Positions 1 through 7,868 of a stretch of DNA of 14,964 bases are shown piece by piece. The DNA is taken from positions 11,404 through 26,367 of the forward strand of contig PMDT01000262.1 of NCBI GenBank assembly GCA_003154555.1. The letters are read 5' to 3'. The notes under the pieces were generated by a model that was given only the letters and a program-made list of their open reading frames with translations, did not search any database and was not told the origin of the DNA. Made by a program: the position numbers and the translations under genes. Each line of letters starts with the position of its first letter. Position 1 is the stretch's first letter. The stretch is from Spirochaetaceae bacterium (GTDB lineage: Bacteria; Spirochaetota; Spirochaetia; SZUA-6; Fen-1364).

Positions 1-2
1 TC

Positions 3-836
3 GTTGAAAGCGTGGGCGACGCCGTGAAAGGGCTTGCGTCCGGAAACCGGGTCTGCCTGCATTACAATATCACCTGCGGCTCCTGCCCGTCGTGCGCATC
101 CGGCAACGAGCAGTTCTGTCCCACGGGTCTCATGATCGGGCACTACACCGACGGGGGATTCGCAGAGCTGATCGCCATTCCCGCCCGTAATGCGCTGCGC
201 CTGCCGGAGAATATTCCCTTCGAGCAGGGAGCGACTCTCATGTGCGCGTCGGCGACTGCATACCATGCTCTCCGAAAGTCCCATCTTGCCGCGGGGGAAT
301 CGGTGGCGATCATCGGCGTGGGCGGGCTCGGGATGTCGGCCGTCCAGCTCGCCCGGTCCTTCGGCGCCCTGGACGTCTTTGCGGTGGACATCCGCGAAGA
401 AAGTCTGCGGCTTGCGGAAAGCTACGGCGCGATACCGATCGACGCCGGATCAGGTGACCCGGTGGCAGAGATCAAGCGGCGCACCGGTGGCCGGGGCGTG
501 GACGTGTCAGTGGAGATGCTCGGCCGTTCAAAGACGATGCAGCAGGCGGTCCGCTGTCTTTCACCGCTGGGACGGGCCGTGATCGTCGGCATCGGCAACG
601 AGCCGCTTGTCCTGGACACGTATCACGAGATACTTGGCGGTGAGGCTTCGCTCATCGGATCGAATGACCATCTTCTCTCTGAGCTTCCCACCGTGATCGA
701 GCTGGCACGTCGCGGCATCCTGGATACGACCCGCGTCGTCACCCGCACCATCCCGCTGGACGCGGCGGCGATCAACGCGGCCATCGATGGCCTGGAACGG
801 AACGACCCGGGCATCCGCACGGTGGTTGTGCCCTAG
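3..836 (+). CDS. Zinc-dependent medium-chain alcohol/polyol dehydrogenase, 5'-truncated by window edge
   Basis: This is the C-terminal four-fifths of an MDR-superfamily dehydrogenase; the first roughly 60 residues lie before the window, and the frame is open to base 3. A GTG at 12 is internal, not a start. The visible part opens with the end of the catalytic GroES-like domain (VESVGDAV...), then the four-cysteine structural zinc lobe CGSCPSCASGNEQFC. The Rossmann fold follows with GVGGLG near bases 317-334, and an acidic residue ends its second strand (AVDIREES), which favours NAD(H) over NADP(H). The family oxidises primary or secondary alcohols, sugars or polyols in the cytoplasm using a catalytic zinc whose first ligands are off-window. 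The substrate cannot be read from the sequence. It converges on the DUF998 gene with a 6-base gap and no visible terminator. It could serve the sugar locus further right, but that is only proximity. Confidence 0.9.
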   Translation, partial: VESVGDAVKGLASGNRVCLHYNITCGSCPSCASGNEQFCPTGLMIGHYTDGGFAELIAIPARNALRLPENIPFEQGATLMCASATAYHALRKSHLAAGESVAIIGVGGLGMSAVQLARSFGALDVFAVDIREESLRLAESYGAIPIDAGSGDPVAEIKRRTGGRGVDVSVEMLGRSKTMQQAVRCLSPLGRAVIVGIGNEPLVLDTYHEILGGEASLIGSNDHLLSELPTVIELARRGILDTTRVVTRTIPLDAAAINAAIDGLERNDPGIRTVVVP

Positions 837-842
837 CAGCGA

Positions 843-1484
843 TCAGGCTGGCTCGTTCTCCTTTCGGAAAAAAACGCGCCACGATATGACAAACATCCAC
901 AGCTGCAGGGCGCCGAGATTGATGCGCTCCGTCAGGCCGAAGTAGGAAAGCTTGCGGGCGAAAAGCACCGTCGTCGTGCCGCCGGCAACAAAGATGACGG
1001 CACCCGTGATGAAGCAGTACACGGCGAAGCCTCTCCACGGCGACAGCTTCCGAAGGCCGGCCCACACCATGAAGGGAAAGACGATCGTGAAGGGGACAAT
1101 GGCAAAGGTCACCACGATGTGCATGGTACCGGTAAAGGAAGGTGCGGCACCGGGAAGATCCTCCGGAAAAAAGCCATAGGCGAGCGAAAGGATATGCACC
1201 CCCAGGAAGAGGATGAGCCCGGCCGTCAGGAGCCGCCGATGCAGAGGGCGGAAATATCCAAGAAGACTCACGGCAAAAATCACCGAGCAGCAGGCATACG
1301 CCCAGGTGAAGACGAGGAGCAGCGAGCGGTCGTGTGCGCCGGTGGCGGTCAGGTCACTCACCGGCTGCTGCAGGTGATTGTACCCCGGCCAGAGGAGCCC
1401 TCCCACCACGACATGTGCGACATAGATGAGCGCACCGATCAATCCAAAGAGCGCAAGCCTTTTCCACACGATGTTTTCCTCCAT
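843..1484 (-). CDS. DUF998 family multi-pass inner-membrane protein
   Basis: A 213-residue hydrophobic protein with about six membrane-spanning stretches, starting at ATG 1484. It carries the pattern I associate with DUF998: an N-terminal helix (LFGLIGALIYVAHVVVGGLL), a polar loop QPVSDLTATGA, several helices including FPFMVWAGL and GAVIFVAGGTTT, and a loop GLTERI before the last helix. No biochemical function is established for the family; some homologues accompany lipid or stress genes. No good Shine-Dalgarno precedes the ATG. The PAP2 stop lies only 30 bases upstream on the same strand, so it is probably the third gene of the Kir-PAP2-DUF998 operon. It ends in a basic/acidic tail (RVFFRKENEPA). 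Family call fairly sure; role unknown. Confidence 0.82.
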   Translation of the reverse strand: MEENIVWKRLALFGLIGALIYVAHVVVGGLLWPGYNHLQQPVSDLTATGAHDRSLLLVFTWAYACCSVIFAVSLLGYFRPLHRRLLTAGLILFLGVHILSLAYGFFPEDLPGAAPSFTGTMHIVVTFAIVPFTIVFPFMVWAGLRKLSPWRGFAVYCFITGAVIFVAGGTTTVLFARKLSYFGLTERINLGALQLWMFVISWRVFFRKENEPA

Positions 1485-1514
1485 GAAGTCTGCGAGAGTC
1501 GAATTGAGGGAAAG

Positions 1515-2297
1515 TCAGAGCGCGAAGCTGAGGACGGGAACCTCCAGGCGGAAGGGCTCGAGCGACTTGCCGGTTGCCCCGGATGTCGTCTGCCGCGTCA
1601 ACACGATCGCATTGCCCATGACGGTGCCGAGTATTGCACCGGCGATGACATCCGTCATGAAGTGCATGCCCGCGAACACACGGAAGGCCGATGTGGCCGC
1701 GGCGAGGCCGTAGTTGATCAGAGCAAACGGAACGGTCCATGGGGAGCCGGGGAAGTAGATGGAAAACACCGACACGCTGAACGCCGCCGCCGCGAACGAC
1801 ATCGATGCGTGTCCCGACGGGAACGAATCGTCGCCACCGAGCTCATCCGCCGCCGTGGGCGCCCTGCCCGTGTCGGCTGCGAAGTAGACCCACGGCCTCA
1901 CACGCGGAACGAGGAACTTGCCCGCGTTCTTTGCAAAGAGCGCGAGCGACAATGCCTCCGCGTAGATGAATCCGACGGTCGACGCCTGGTCGAAGCTCAG
2001 AAGGAACACGAACACGAACGGAATGGCGAGTGTCGTATATTCGGTGACATCGCTTGCGATATCGAATCCCTTCGAGTAGGGAAAAAAGAGGAGACGGTCG
2101 AACCCGTTGACATCTGCCGGGTTCACGACGTCGGGATGCACACCCATGGGAAGGGTCTGGCTGAAGCCTGCAAGAAAGAGGTCACCCGCAAGCGCGAGCC
2201 CGTCAGGGACGAGCGGGGGTGCCTGGGCCTGCGCCGCGGGAATCGCCCCGAGCAGAAGCAGCCCGATCATGACGGGCATGACGCGGCGACGCCCCAT
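1515..2297 (-). CDS. PAP2-superfamily lipid phosphate phosphatase, exported/membrane
   Basis: A 260-residue type 2 phosphatidic acid phosphatase-like protein. Residues 1-25 form a signal peptide (basic MGRRR, hydrophobic LLLLGAIPA, AQA cleavage site). The three catalytic motifs are present: KFLVPRVRP (K127-x6-R134-P135), PSGH with the general-acid histidine H163, and R-x5-H212-x3-D in FRVFAGMHFMTD. The serine usually just before that arginine is replaced by phenylalanine. Family members remove phosphate from phosphatidate, phosphatidylglycerol phosphate, lipid A or undecaprenyl diphosphate at the periplasmic face. I chose ATG 2297 rather than GTG 2300 because a GGAGGT ribosome site lies 6 bases upstream of the ATG and only 3 from the GTG. 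The ATG overlaps the KirBac stop codon (TGATG), a hallmark of translational coupling. Substrate not predictable. Confidence 0.92.
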   Translation of the reverse strand: MGRRRVMPVMIGLLLLGAIPAAQAQAPPLVPDGLALAGDLFLAGFSQTLPMGVHPDVVNPADVNGFDRLLFFPYSKGFDIASDVTEYTTLAIPFVFVFLLSFDQASTVGFIYAEALSLALFAKNAGKFLVPRVRPWVYFAADTGRAPTAADELGGDDSFPSGHASMSFAAAAFSVSVFSIYFPGSPWTVPFALINYGLAAATSAFRVFAGMHFMTDVIAGAILGTVMGNAIVLTRQTTSGATGKSLEPFRLEVPVLSFAL

Positions 2298-3226
2298 CAC
2301 TGCACCTCCGGAACCTTGATGACGTCATCCATTCTGGCCAGGTCCAGCACGAGATGGCCTTCGTCGTCGTTCACGAAGGCAGGCCGGAACTTGTACCCCC
2401 AGAGTATCTCGTCGTAACGGTAGGACGAGCGGGCGTTCACAAGCTGGTTGTACGTGTCGTCGAATCCCCGTATGAGCACCATGATCTCCGCGGACTGGGC
2501 CGCGAGCTCCTCGGGGGTCTTTCCGAAAAGAGGGCTCGTTGCATCGAGGGGATGCACGATCGTCCAGGTGAGGGGCAGGAAGAAGACCTTCGGCCTCTCA
2601 AGCTCCAGCCGGGCATAGGTTCGCCGGGCCGCGGGACCATCACCTTCCACCATCATGAGAACGATGGTCGCCTCGAGGTCCACCAGCGCGCTTGCGCGCA
2701 GATTCGCGATGCGCATCTGGAGGCTCGAGCCCCCCTGGTACGGCGCGACGAGCGCACGCGAGCTGAAGAGTATCCTCGCGGTGGGCCGCGAGAACCTGCC
2801 GTACAAGAGGCCTGCGGCGAATGCGAAGCCCATCACACCCATCATCGCCTCGAGGCTGGCCACGATGTTCGCGCCCATGCCCCGCGGCGAGATGATTCCG
2901 TACCCGACTGTCGTAAGCGTCTGGACGCTGAAGAAGAAGGTGTGCAGGAATGCCCGTCCCGAAGGGGCGATGTCGATGCCTTGCAGTCCCTGGATGCCGA
3001 CGAGAAAATAAAGCCCGCTGAACGCGACGTTGATCGCAAGGAAAAGCAGGAGCACGATGCCCAGGAACGCCGGCCAGGAGAGACTCAGGAGGAACTGGTA
3101 GAGGTGAAAATCCCGCAACCGCGCGCCGCGCCGGTGGACATTGAACGTACCGTCCCTGTTGACGATCCGCCGGATCCTCCCGTCGAAGCTCTGCGTAATG
3201 CCAGGATCGAACGGCTGCTGCTTCAC
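2297..3226 (-). CDS. KirBac-type inward-rectifier potassium channel
   Basis: A 309-residue bacterial Kir channel, close to the family's usual length. Order of parts: cytoplasmic N-terminus; amphipathic slide helix around residues 36-48 (LRDFHLYQFLL); M1 at about 50-74; pore helix and selectivity filter TTVGYG (TVGYG at 106-110); M2 at about 119-145 ending in GRFSRPTARILFS; then the immunoglobulin-like cytoplasmic domain (MRIANLRASALVDLEATIVL, LTWTIVHPLDATSPLFG, IRGFDDTYNQLVNARSSYR). Homologues form tetramers that conduct K+ across the inner membrane and are gated by lipids and pH. The start is GTG 3226, with GGGAAGGG 4-5 bases upstream. The stop overlaps the ATG of the PAP2 gene. It is first in its operon, behind a strong -35 box. 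No other family has this combination of filter and C-terminal domain, so the call is firm; physiological role and gating lipid are not visible. Confidence 0.96.
   Translation of the reverse strand: MKQQPFDPGITQSFDGRIRRIVNRDGTFNVHRRGARLRDFHLYQFLLSLSWPAFLGIVLLLFLAINVAFSGLYFLVGIQGLQGIDIAPSGRAFLHTFFFSVQTLTTVGYGIISPRGMGANIVASLEAMMGVMGFAFAAGLLYGRFSRPTARILFSSRALVAPYQGGSSLQMRIANLRASALVDLEATIVLMMVEGDGPAARRTYARLELERPKVFFLPLTWTIVHPLDATSPLFGKTPEELAAQSAEIMVLIRGFDDTYNQLVNARSSYRYDEILWGYKFRPAFVNDDEGHLVLDLARMDDVIKVPEVQ
2304..2309 (-). promoter_or_regulatory. Ribosome binding site of the PAP2 gene
   Basis: The minus strand reads GGAGGT here, 6 bases before ATG 2297 and inside the last codons of the KirBac gene. 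It decides the start in favour of ATG 2297 over GTG 2300 and supports coupled translation of the two genes. Confidence 0.75.
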
Positions 3227-3245
3227 TTACCCTTCCCGCGGCCAG

Positions 3246-3272
3246 AGTATACAGGCGGTCCGGGGGTGTCAA
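3246..3272 (-). promoter_or_regulatory. Promoter candidate for the KirBac-PAP2-DUF998 operon
   Basis: On the minus strand a perfect -35 box TTGACA (3267-3272) is followed by TATACT (3246-3251, five of six to the -10 consensus). The spacer is 15 bases, shorter than the usual 16-18. Transcription would start about 12-15 bases before GTG 3226, leaving a short leader that still includes the GGGAAGGG ribosome site. This and the GH38 stop occupy the only gap between the two operons (3227-3307); no terminator with a T-run is visible there. Confidence 0.55.
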
Positions 3273-3307
3273 CGATCGCGGCAGCGCCGGCCCGGCGGCA
3301 CAGCGCG

Positions 3308-6172
3308 CTACGCCAGCTCGATCTCCGCTGTCACGATCTCAAAAGGCGCGACATCCACCTGCGCCGATCTGCCGTCGTCCGCGAGACGGGCATCGGCGAG
3401 CGGCGTTCCATCCAGTCTCGTCTTGCGTACGGCCCGGGCGAGGGACTCAAAGCGCAGCGTCACGGTACCGGCGGTCCCCTTGTGCTCGAAGAAGCGCAAT
3501 GAAAGACGGCTGGTGGACGTCCGCGTGAGCGAGCTGAACGTCATTCCCTCCCCTTCGAAGTCGAGGAGACTGAGCGTGTCTCCCCTTTCACCCATGAGCG
3601 GCGCCTGCGTGACGACAACGGGTGCGCATCGGTAGTCTTCCCACTCCGCGGGGAGCCGCGATAGGTCGCTGCACGTGCTGACGGCATATTCGAAGACCAG
3701 CCTGCCCTGCTCCTGCGCAGCAGGGGTAGGGATGTCGATACCGGCGTGCCCCGTGCGGGAGACGAGGTCCGCGCGCGACAGCCATCCGACCGAACGGAAA
3801 AGCGTGACGGCAAGCTCCGTGCGGCCGCTGCCCTCCATGATCTCGAACTCGCGGCTGCCGCGGGACAGCACGGCGAGTGACCCGTGGATGCCGGATGCGG
3901 CGTCCGTCCAGGGCGCGGCGACGAAACCGGTGAAAGGATGCGTCGCGGCAGGCACCTCCTGGCTCAGATCCGAGGCCACGCCGCCGCGCGCGGGACGGGG
4001 CGGCAGGACCTCGGGACGGCAGTCGCGCCGCACGGTCTCAAATGTTCCGCCCGCCTCGCTCTCCGCGCAGCGCCCGGGCAGCGGGAAATGCGCACGCACG
4101 CGATGGTCACAGGCAGCATTGTCGATCTCGGCGCGGCACTCGATGCGCGACGCGCCCGCCGCGAGGCTTACGAAGCGCACCGTGTGCATCGGCACCGTCT
4201 TCCTGCTGCGGCTGGTGCGGTCGCGGGCCAGCGCGACCGGCACGCGGTAGTCGGCCTCGATGCGGAGAGTTGCGCGCACGGGACCCTGCTCGGTGACGTG
4301 CGTTCTCGCGGGCCGCAGGAGGGGCAGGCGGCCGCGCGGCCTGTCGATGATCCTGTCCGTTCCCGGCGGGTCGAAGCTGTACTCATCGCCGCGATCTCCC
4401 GCGTCCACCAGCCTCCCCAGGCCGCGATGGAGCCGCTTGTTCTTCTTGTCGTAGACCCGGAGACTGCCATCCCTTTCAACGCTGACGCGGTAGCATTCGT
4501 TCTCCAAAAAACCCCGCCCGGTGCGAAGCAGGCCGGTGCCCGGTCCGGTCTCATCCGGTTTCAGTGATCGGAGCACGAAAGATCGGGCGCCGAAGGCCGG
4601 CATCCCCGCAGCAAAGAGCACGGTCTTCTTTCCGAACCTCATGCCGACCGCATGGATCGTGGAAAGGCCCTTGCGGTTCAACAGCGGCATCGTCTCCGCG
4701 ATCCAGCCGTTCCAGTCGAAGCTCGCCGCTCCCCCTTCGGCCAGTGTCAGGTCGACGCGCAGCACCGTATCGGATTCCCACGAGGTGCGTGCATCCTGTA
4801 TCCGGTACGACATGATCTCGCCGTTGCGCACCAGCCCCATGGCGAGCCGCAACTGCGCGGGCCGGAACTTTTCGTCGAAAAAGAGCGCGGGCTCGCCCGA
4901 CTCCGATACCGCCTGGACGGCGAAAAGCTCGCCGCCGGCCGCTTCCAGCACGGGACGGTCCGGCACGTCGGCGGCGGTGAAGCTGAGCACGCCCGTGCGG
5001 GCAGGGCCCGGGTTGACGGCGACGATCGCTGCCCCCCGCGACGACGAGGCGGAAAGCCGTCCGGCGATGAACCGGGCGGCATCGTCGGCGATGTGCGCCG
5101 CAAGGCCGCGCGCCTGGGCGTAGCGGTATTTCATGTCGTCGTGCACGGCATCGATCGAGCAGCCGCAGATCGAGTCGTGGGGCTGATTCAGAAGCAGGTA
5201 CTGCCACGAGAGGTCGAGCGCCGCCTGCGGATATGGCGCGCCCAGCAGGGATGCCATCGCGGCAAGCGGCTCGGCGCGGCGCTCCAGGAGCGCGGAGATC
5301 GCCTGGTCTTCGCCCTTTATCCATTGCCGGGTCGACATGCACCCCACCGTGATCGGACAGCGGTAGACGGAGCGCAGCTCGCCGTGCCACTGCGGAATCG
5401 TGTCCGGCACCGCGTCGCGGGCAGCATCGATATATCCCGCGAACGAGCCGATGGTCGCCTCAACGCTGAGGCCGGCAGCCGCGAGCACGCGCGGCAGCTC
5501 CACGTCGATGGAGCGGTGATCGATGCCGTTCATGACCAGCAGGGGCACCCCGGGCAGGAGCGCCCCCTCCTGCCGCGCGAGCAGCTCGTCCAGCACGCCA
5601 GTGATCGATGCCGCGTCCATCGGCAGCTCCGCGCCATTGCCGTAGCCGTCGATCAGGTAAGCAACAAGGACCCGGGAGCCGTCCTTTGCCGACCACTGGA
5701 AAAACACCTTGTCCAGCGTGGCGCCGGGGCCCCGCATCAAGCCCGCCGAGGTGATGCCGAACCCCGCCAGGATTGACGGCAGGCTTCCGATATGGCCGAA
5801 ACTGTCGGGCAGGTATCCGACCATCATTTGTTTTCCGAATGTGCCGGCGCTCGCCATGCCCCGTGCGAGGTTTCGGATCAGGGCCTCGCCGCTGACGAGT
5901 ATGTCATCGGGCTGCACGTACCAGGGACCGACGGAAAGTCGTCCAGCCGCGACGAGCCCCTGGAGCGTGGCGCGCCTTTCCGGACGCAAGGCCAGGTAGT
6001 CATCCAGGATCACGGTCTGGCCGTCGAGCATGAAATGCGAAAAGGATGCGTCCGCGCAGAGCGTTTCGATGATCCTGTCCAGCGCATCGACGAGCATCCA
6101 GCGGAAGTCCTGGAAGCTCCGATACCACTCGCGGTCCCAGTGCGTGTGGGGGACGATCCAGAAACGCGTCAT
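3308..6172 (-). CDS. Glycoside hydrolase family 38 alpha-mannosidase (mannosylglycerate-hydrolase-like)
   Basis: A 954-residue GH38 enzyme. The N-terminal catalytic domain starts with PHTHWDREWY, giving zinc ligands H11 and D13. GYLPDSFGH contains the nucleophile D123, which also binds zinc. QPHDSICGC supplies the fourth ligand H332. The C-terminal half is the beta-rich GH38 region (GDRGDEYSFDPPG, SREFEIMEGSG, LFRSVGWLSRADL), whose wording resembles E. coli MngB (2-O-alpha-mannosylglycerate hydrolase) as I remember it. No signal peptide is present, so it acts in the cytosol on imported mannosides, hydrolysing with retention. Start: ATG 6172 puts the catalytic domain at the N-terminus as in relatives, with a GAAGG 10 bases upstream. 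The alternative GTG 6214 overlaps the symporter stop as GTGA and adds 14 residues. The exact substrate (mannosylglycerate, oligomannoside or other) is inference; the family is certain. Confidence 0.95.
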   Translation of the reverse strand: MTRFWIVPHTHWDREWYRSFQDFRWMLVDALDRIIETLCADASFSHFMLDGQTVILDDYLALRPERRATLQGLVAAGRLSVGPWYVQPDDILVSGEALIRNLARGMASAGTFGKQMMVGYLPDSFGHIGSLPSILAGFGITSAGLMRGPGATLDKVFFQWSAKDGSRVLVAYLIDGYGNGAELPMDAASITGVLDELLARQEGALLPGVPLLVMNGIDHRSIDVELPRVLAAAGLSVEATIGSFAGYIDAARDAVPDTIPQWHGELRSVYRCPITVGCMSTRQWIKGEDQAISALLERRAEPLAAMASLLGAPYPQAALDLSWQYLLLNQPHDSICGCSIDAVHDDMKYRYAQARGLAAHIADDAARFIAGRLSASSSRGAAIVAVNPGPARTGVLSFTAADVPDRPVLEAAGGELFAVQAVSESGEPALFFDEKFRPAQLRLAMGLVRNGEIMSYRIQDARTSWESDTVLRVDLTLAEGGAASFDWNGWIAETMPLLNRKGLSTIHAVGMRFGKKTVLFAAGMPAFGARSFVLRSLKPDETGPGTGLLRTGRGFLENECYRVSVERDGSLRVYDKKNKRLHRGLGRLVDAGDRGDEYSFDPPGTDRIIDRPRGRLPLLRPARTHVTEQGPVRATLRIEADYRVPVALARDRTSRSRKTVPMHTVRFVSLAAGASRIECRAEIDNAACDHRVRAHFPLPGRCAESEAGGTFETVRRDCRPEVLPPRPARGGVASDLSQEVPAATHPFTGFVAAPWTDAASGIHGSLAVLSRGSREFEIMEGSGRTELAVTLFRSVGWLSRADLVSRTGHAGIDIPTPAAQEQGRLVFEYAVSTCSDLSRLPAEWEDYRCAPVVVTQAPLMGERGDTLSLLDFEGEGMTFSSLTRTSTSRLSLRFFEHKGTAGTVTLRFESLARAVRKTRLDGTPLADARLADDGRSAQVDVAPFEIVTAEIELA

Positions 6173-6210
6173 CCCGCGTGAACCTTCATGCCCCGGGCGC
6201 CCCCCGGAGA

Positions 6211-7659
6211 TCACGGCCTGTCCTGGGCGTCGCCAACAGCCTTCATCTCCTCGCTGCTGAGCTTCTCCTTTTTCGCGAGGCTCCGCAGCACGGCATGCTC
6301 GTCATAGAGGAAGAAGACGAAAAGCCCCGCCGCGCAGATGACGATGGAGACGATGGCGCTCATGCGTATCCCGATGGGATGCTCCACCGACATGCCCAGG
6401 ATGAGAAGCGAGGGAAAGAGGATATTGGCAACAGAGACGCCGAGATTGCTTTCGAAGGAGCGGACACCGAAGAACATGCCGGCCTTGAAATTGCCCGTCT
6501 CGATGCCGTCCGCCTCCGCGATATCCGCGACAACGGCGTTGGGCACGATCGTGAATATCGCGATCGGGATGGCTGCCACTGCCACCGTGACGTAGGCGAA
6601 AATGAGGGGTGGCATGGGGACAAGACCCATGAGGGAGAACATCGCAAACAACAGGGCAAGGAGACCGAAACCGACAAGAAGGACCCTCTTCTTTTCCACT
6701 TTCACCGTGATCGCGGTGATGGGGAAGTAGAAGACGAACGACAGGACGAACATCACAATCATAAGGAACGAGGTGAGCTCCTTCTCCAGCCGCAGCAGCG
6801 TGACGACATAGTAGACGATGCCCATCTGGATGATCGTCTGGCAGACATTGTAGAGGAACTCGGAGATCAGGAAGCGCACGAAGTTCTTGTTGCGCAGGGA
6901 GGACCGCAGAGCCTGGATCGTCGACTCATTGGAGACGGAATAGGCGGCGTAGCGACGCTCGTTGATGACGAGCACCGGCAGGAGCATGAGCACCGCCGCC
7001 GCGATGGCGAAGATGGCTTCCACGGTCTGGAATGCCTTCACGGGACCCATGCCCGACCGTTCCAGGCTGCCCTGGAAATCGTAGACGAAGTTGCCCACCG
7101 CGAAGCCCAGCGACCAGGTGACGCCGATGACCGTGCTGATCATCAGCCTTTCCTTCGGATTGTGGCCGAACTCAGAGATAAGGGCGTTGTAGGGGGCGAA
7201 ATACATCACGAAGAAGAAGTAGAAGACGAGTATCGTGACGGAGAGCCAGGCGACATTGATCCAGCTCGCGGTCAGGCTCGGGTTGGCCGTGAAGTGCCGC
7301 AGGGGGACAAACACGAGGAAGGCGAAAACGGCGAAGGGGATGGCGCTCATAGCGAGGAAGAATCGCCGGCGGCCCATCTTCGCATGCGAGCGGTCCGACC
7401 AGGAAGCGATCAGGGGGTTTGTAATCGCGTCGAAGAATCGCGCCCCGAAATTGATGAGCCCGATAATCGTGAACAGCCCCAGCACGGAGCCTTCATAGAT
7501 GAAGGGCGGGAAGATGCGGGTCGCAGAGGCCGTCTCGGGCGGCATGTAGAAATACATGATGAGGTTGCTCACGCCGTACGAGGCCAGCGACCAGCCGAGC
7601 TGGCCAAGGGCGAAAATGACGAGTTTCCAGCCGGGGAGCTTTTCGGGTGTCGTGCTCAT
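6211..7659 (-). CDS. GPH-family (MelB-like) sugar:cation symporter
   Basis: A 482-residue major-facilitator-type protein with about twelve membrane helices, beginning MSTTPEKLPGWKLVIFALGQ. The glycoside-pentoside-hexuronide signature lies in the loop after helix 2: the stretch DAITNPLIASWSDRSHAKMG followed by RRRFF, with the aspartate and arginine cluster typical of MelB relatives. The mid-loop contains FAPYNALISEFGHNPKERLMIS, and the C-terminus is a hydrophilic tail KKEKLSSEEMKAVGDAQ. Such proteins import glycosides with Na+ or H+. The open frame continues to 8031, but the upstream part is arginine/proline-rich nonsense, so ATG 7659 is the start. The stop lies 38 bases before the GH38 ATG, or overlaps the alternative GTG by 4 bases, so the two are one operon and the imported sugar is probably a mannoside. 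Family firm, substrate inferred from the neighbour. Confidence 0.93.
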   Translation of the reverse strand: MSTTPEKLPGWKLVIFALGQLGWSLASYGVSNLIMYFYMPPETASATRIFPPFIYEGSVLGLFTIIGLINFGARFFDAITNPLIASWSDRSHAKMGRRRFFLAMSAIPFAVFAFLVFVPLRHFTANPSLTASWINVAWLSVTILVFYFFFVMYFAPYNALISEFGHNPKERLMISTVIGVTWSLGFAVGNFVYDFQGSLERSGMGPVKAFQTVEAIFAIAAAVLMLLPVLVINERRYAAYSVSNESTIQALRSSLRNKNFVRFLISEFLYNVCQTIIQMGIVYYVVTLLRLEKELTSFLMIVMFVLSFVFYFPITAITVKVEKKRVLLVGFGLLALLFAMFSLMGLVPMPPLIFAYVTVAVAAIPIAIFTIVPNAVVADIAEADGIETGNFKAGMFFGVRSFESNLGVSVANILFPSLLILGMSVEHPIGIRMSAIVSIVICAAGLFVFFLYDEHAVLRSLAKKEKLSSEEMKAVGDAQDRP

Positions 7660-7676
7660 GGGTGTGCTCGGCCGCG

Positions 7677-7706
7677 ATTGTACACCCGTCTCCGGGCCGG
7701 GCACAA
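7677..7706 (-). promoter_or_regulatory. Promoter candidate for the symporter-GH38 operon
   Basis: On the minus strand TTGTGC (7701-7706, four of six to TTGACA) and TACAAT (7677-7682, five of six to TATAAT) are separated by 18 bases. The start would fall near 7670, only about 10 bases before ATG 7659, and no clear Shine-Dalgarno is seen. Assigned by eye only. Confidence 0.4.
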
Positions 7707-7783
7707 TAAAAATCAGCGTGAATCGATCTCCAGGTCCGACCCGCTCGTCGGCTCCTATGAAAGGCGGGAGAAATCGCCGGGGC

Positions 7784-7812
7784 TTGTCGGAAGAAAGGCG
7801 GCCCTGTACGAT
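7784..7812 (+). promoter_or_regulatory. Promoter candidate for the exonuclease-lyase-epimerase operon
   Basis: TTGTCG (7784-7789) and TACGAT (7807-7812), each four of six to consensus, are separated by 17 bases. Transcription would begin near 7819, about 50 bases before the exonuclease GTG. The whole divergent gap 7660-7868 otherwise shows no clear operator palindrome and no other gene I can support. Confidence 0.3.
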
Positions 7813-7868
7813 GACGCCGTGAGCATTCCCGCCGCCATTGATCAGCAACGCGAGGGCGGCACCACCGC

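Noticed and set aside
1119..2417. 432-codon open frame on the plus strand
   Set aside because: It lies antisense to DUF998 and PAP2, is extremely rich in Arg/Glu/His/Gly with no domain, and is the usual antisense open frame of a GC-rich gene pair.
2354..3502. 382-codon open frame on the plus strand
   Set aside because: Antisense to the KirBac gene and running across its promoter into GH38; highly charged, no domain.
7757..7822. Short ORF MKGGRNRRGLSEERRPCTMTP in the divergent gap
   Set aside because: No ribosome site, crosses the promoter candidate, and has no recognisable leader-peptide feature such as a codon run.
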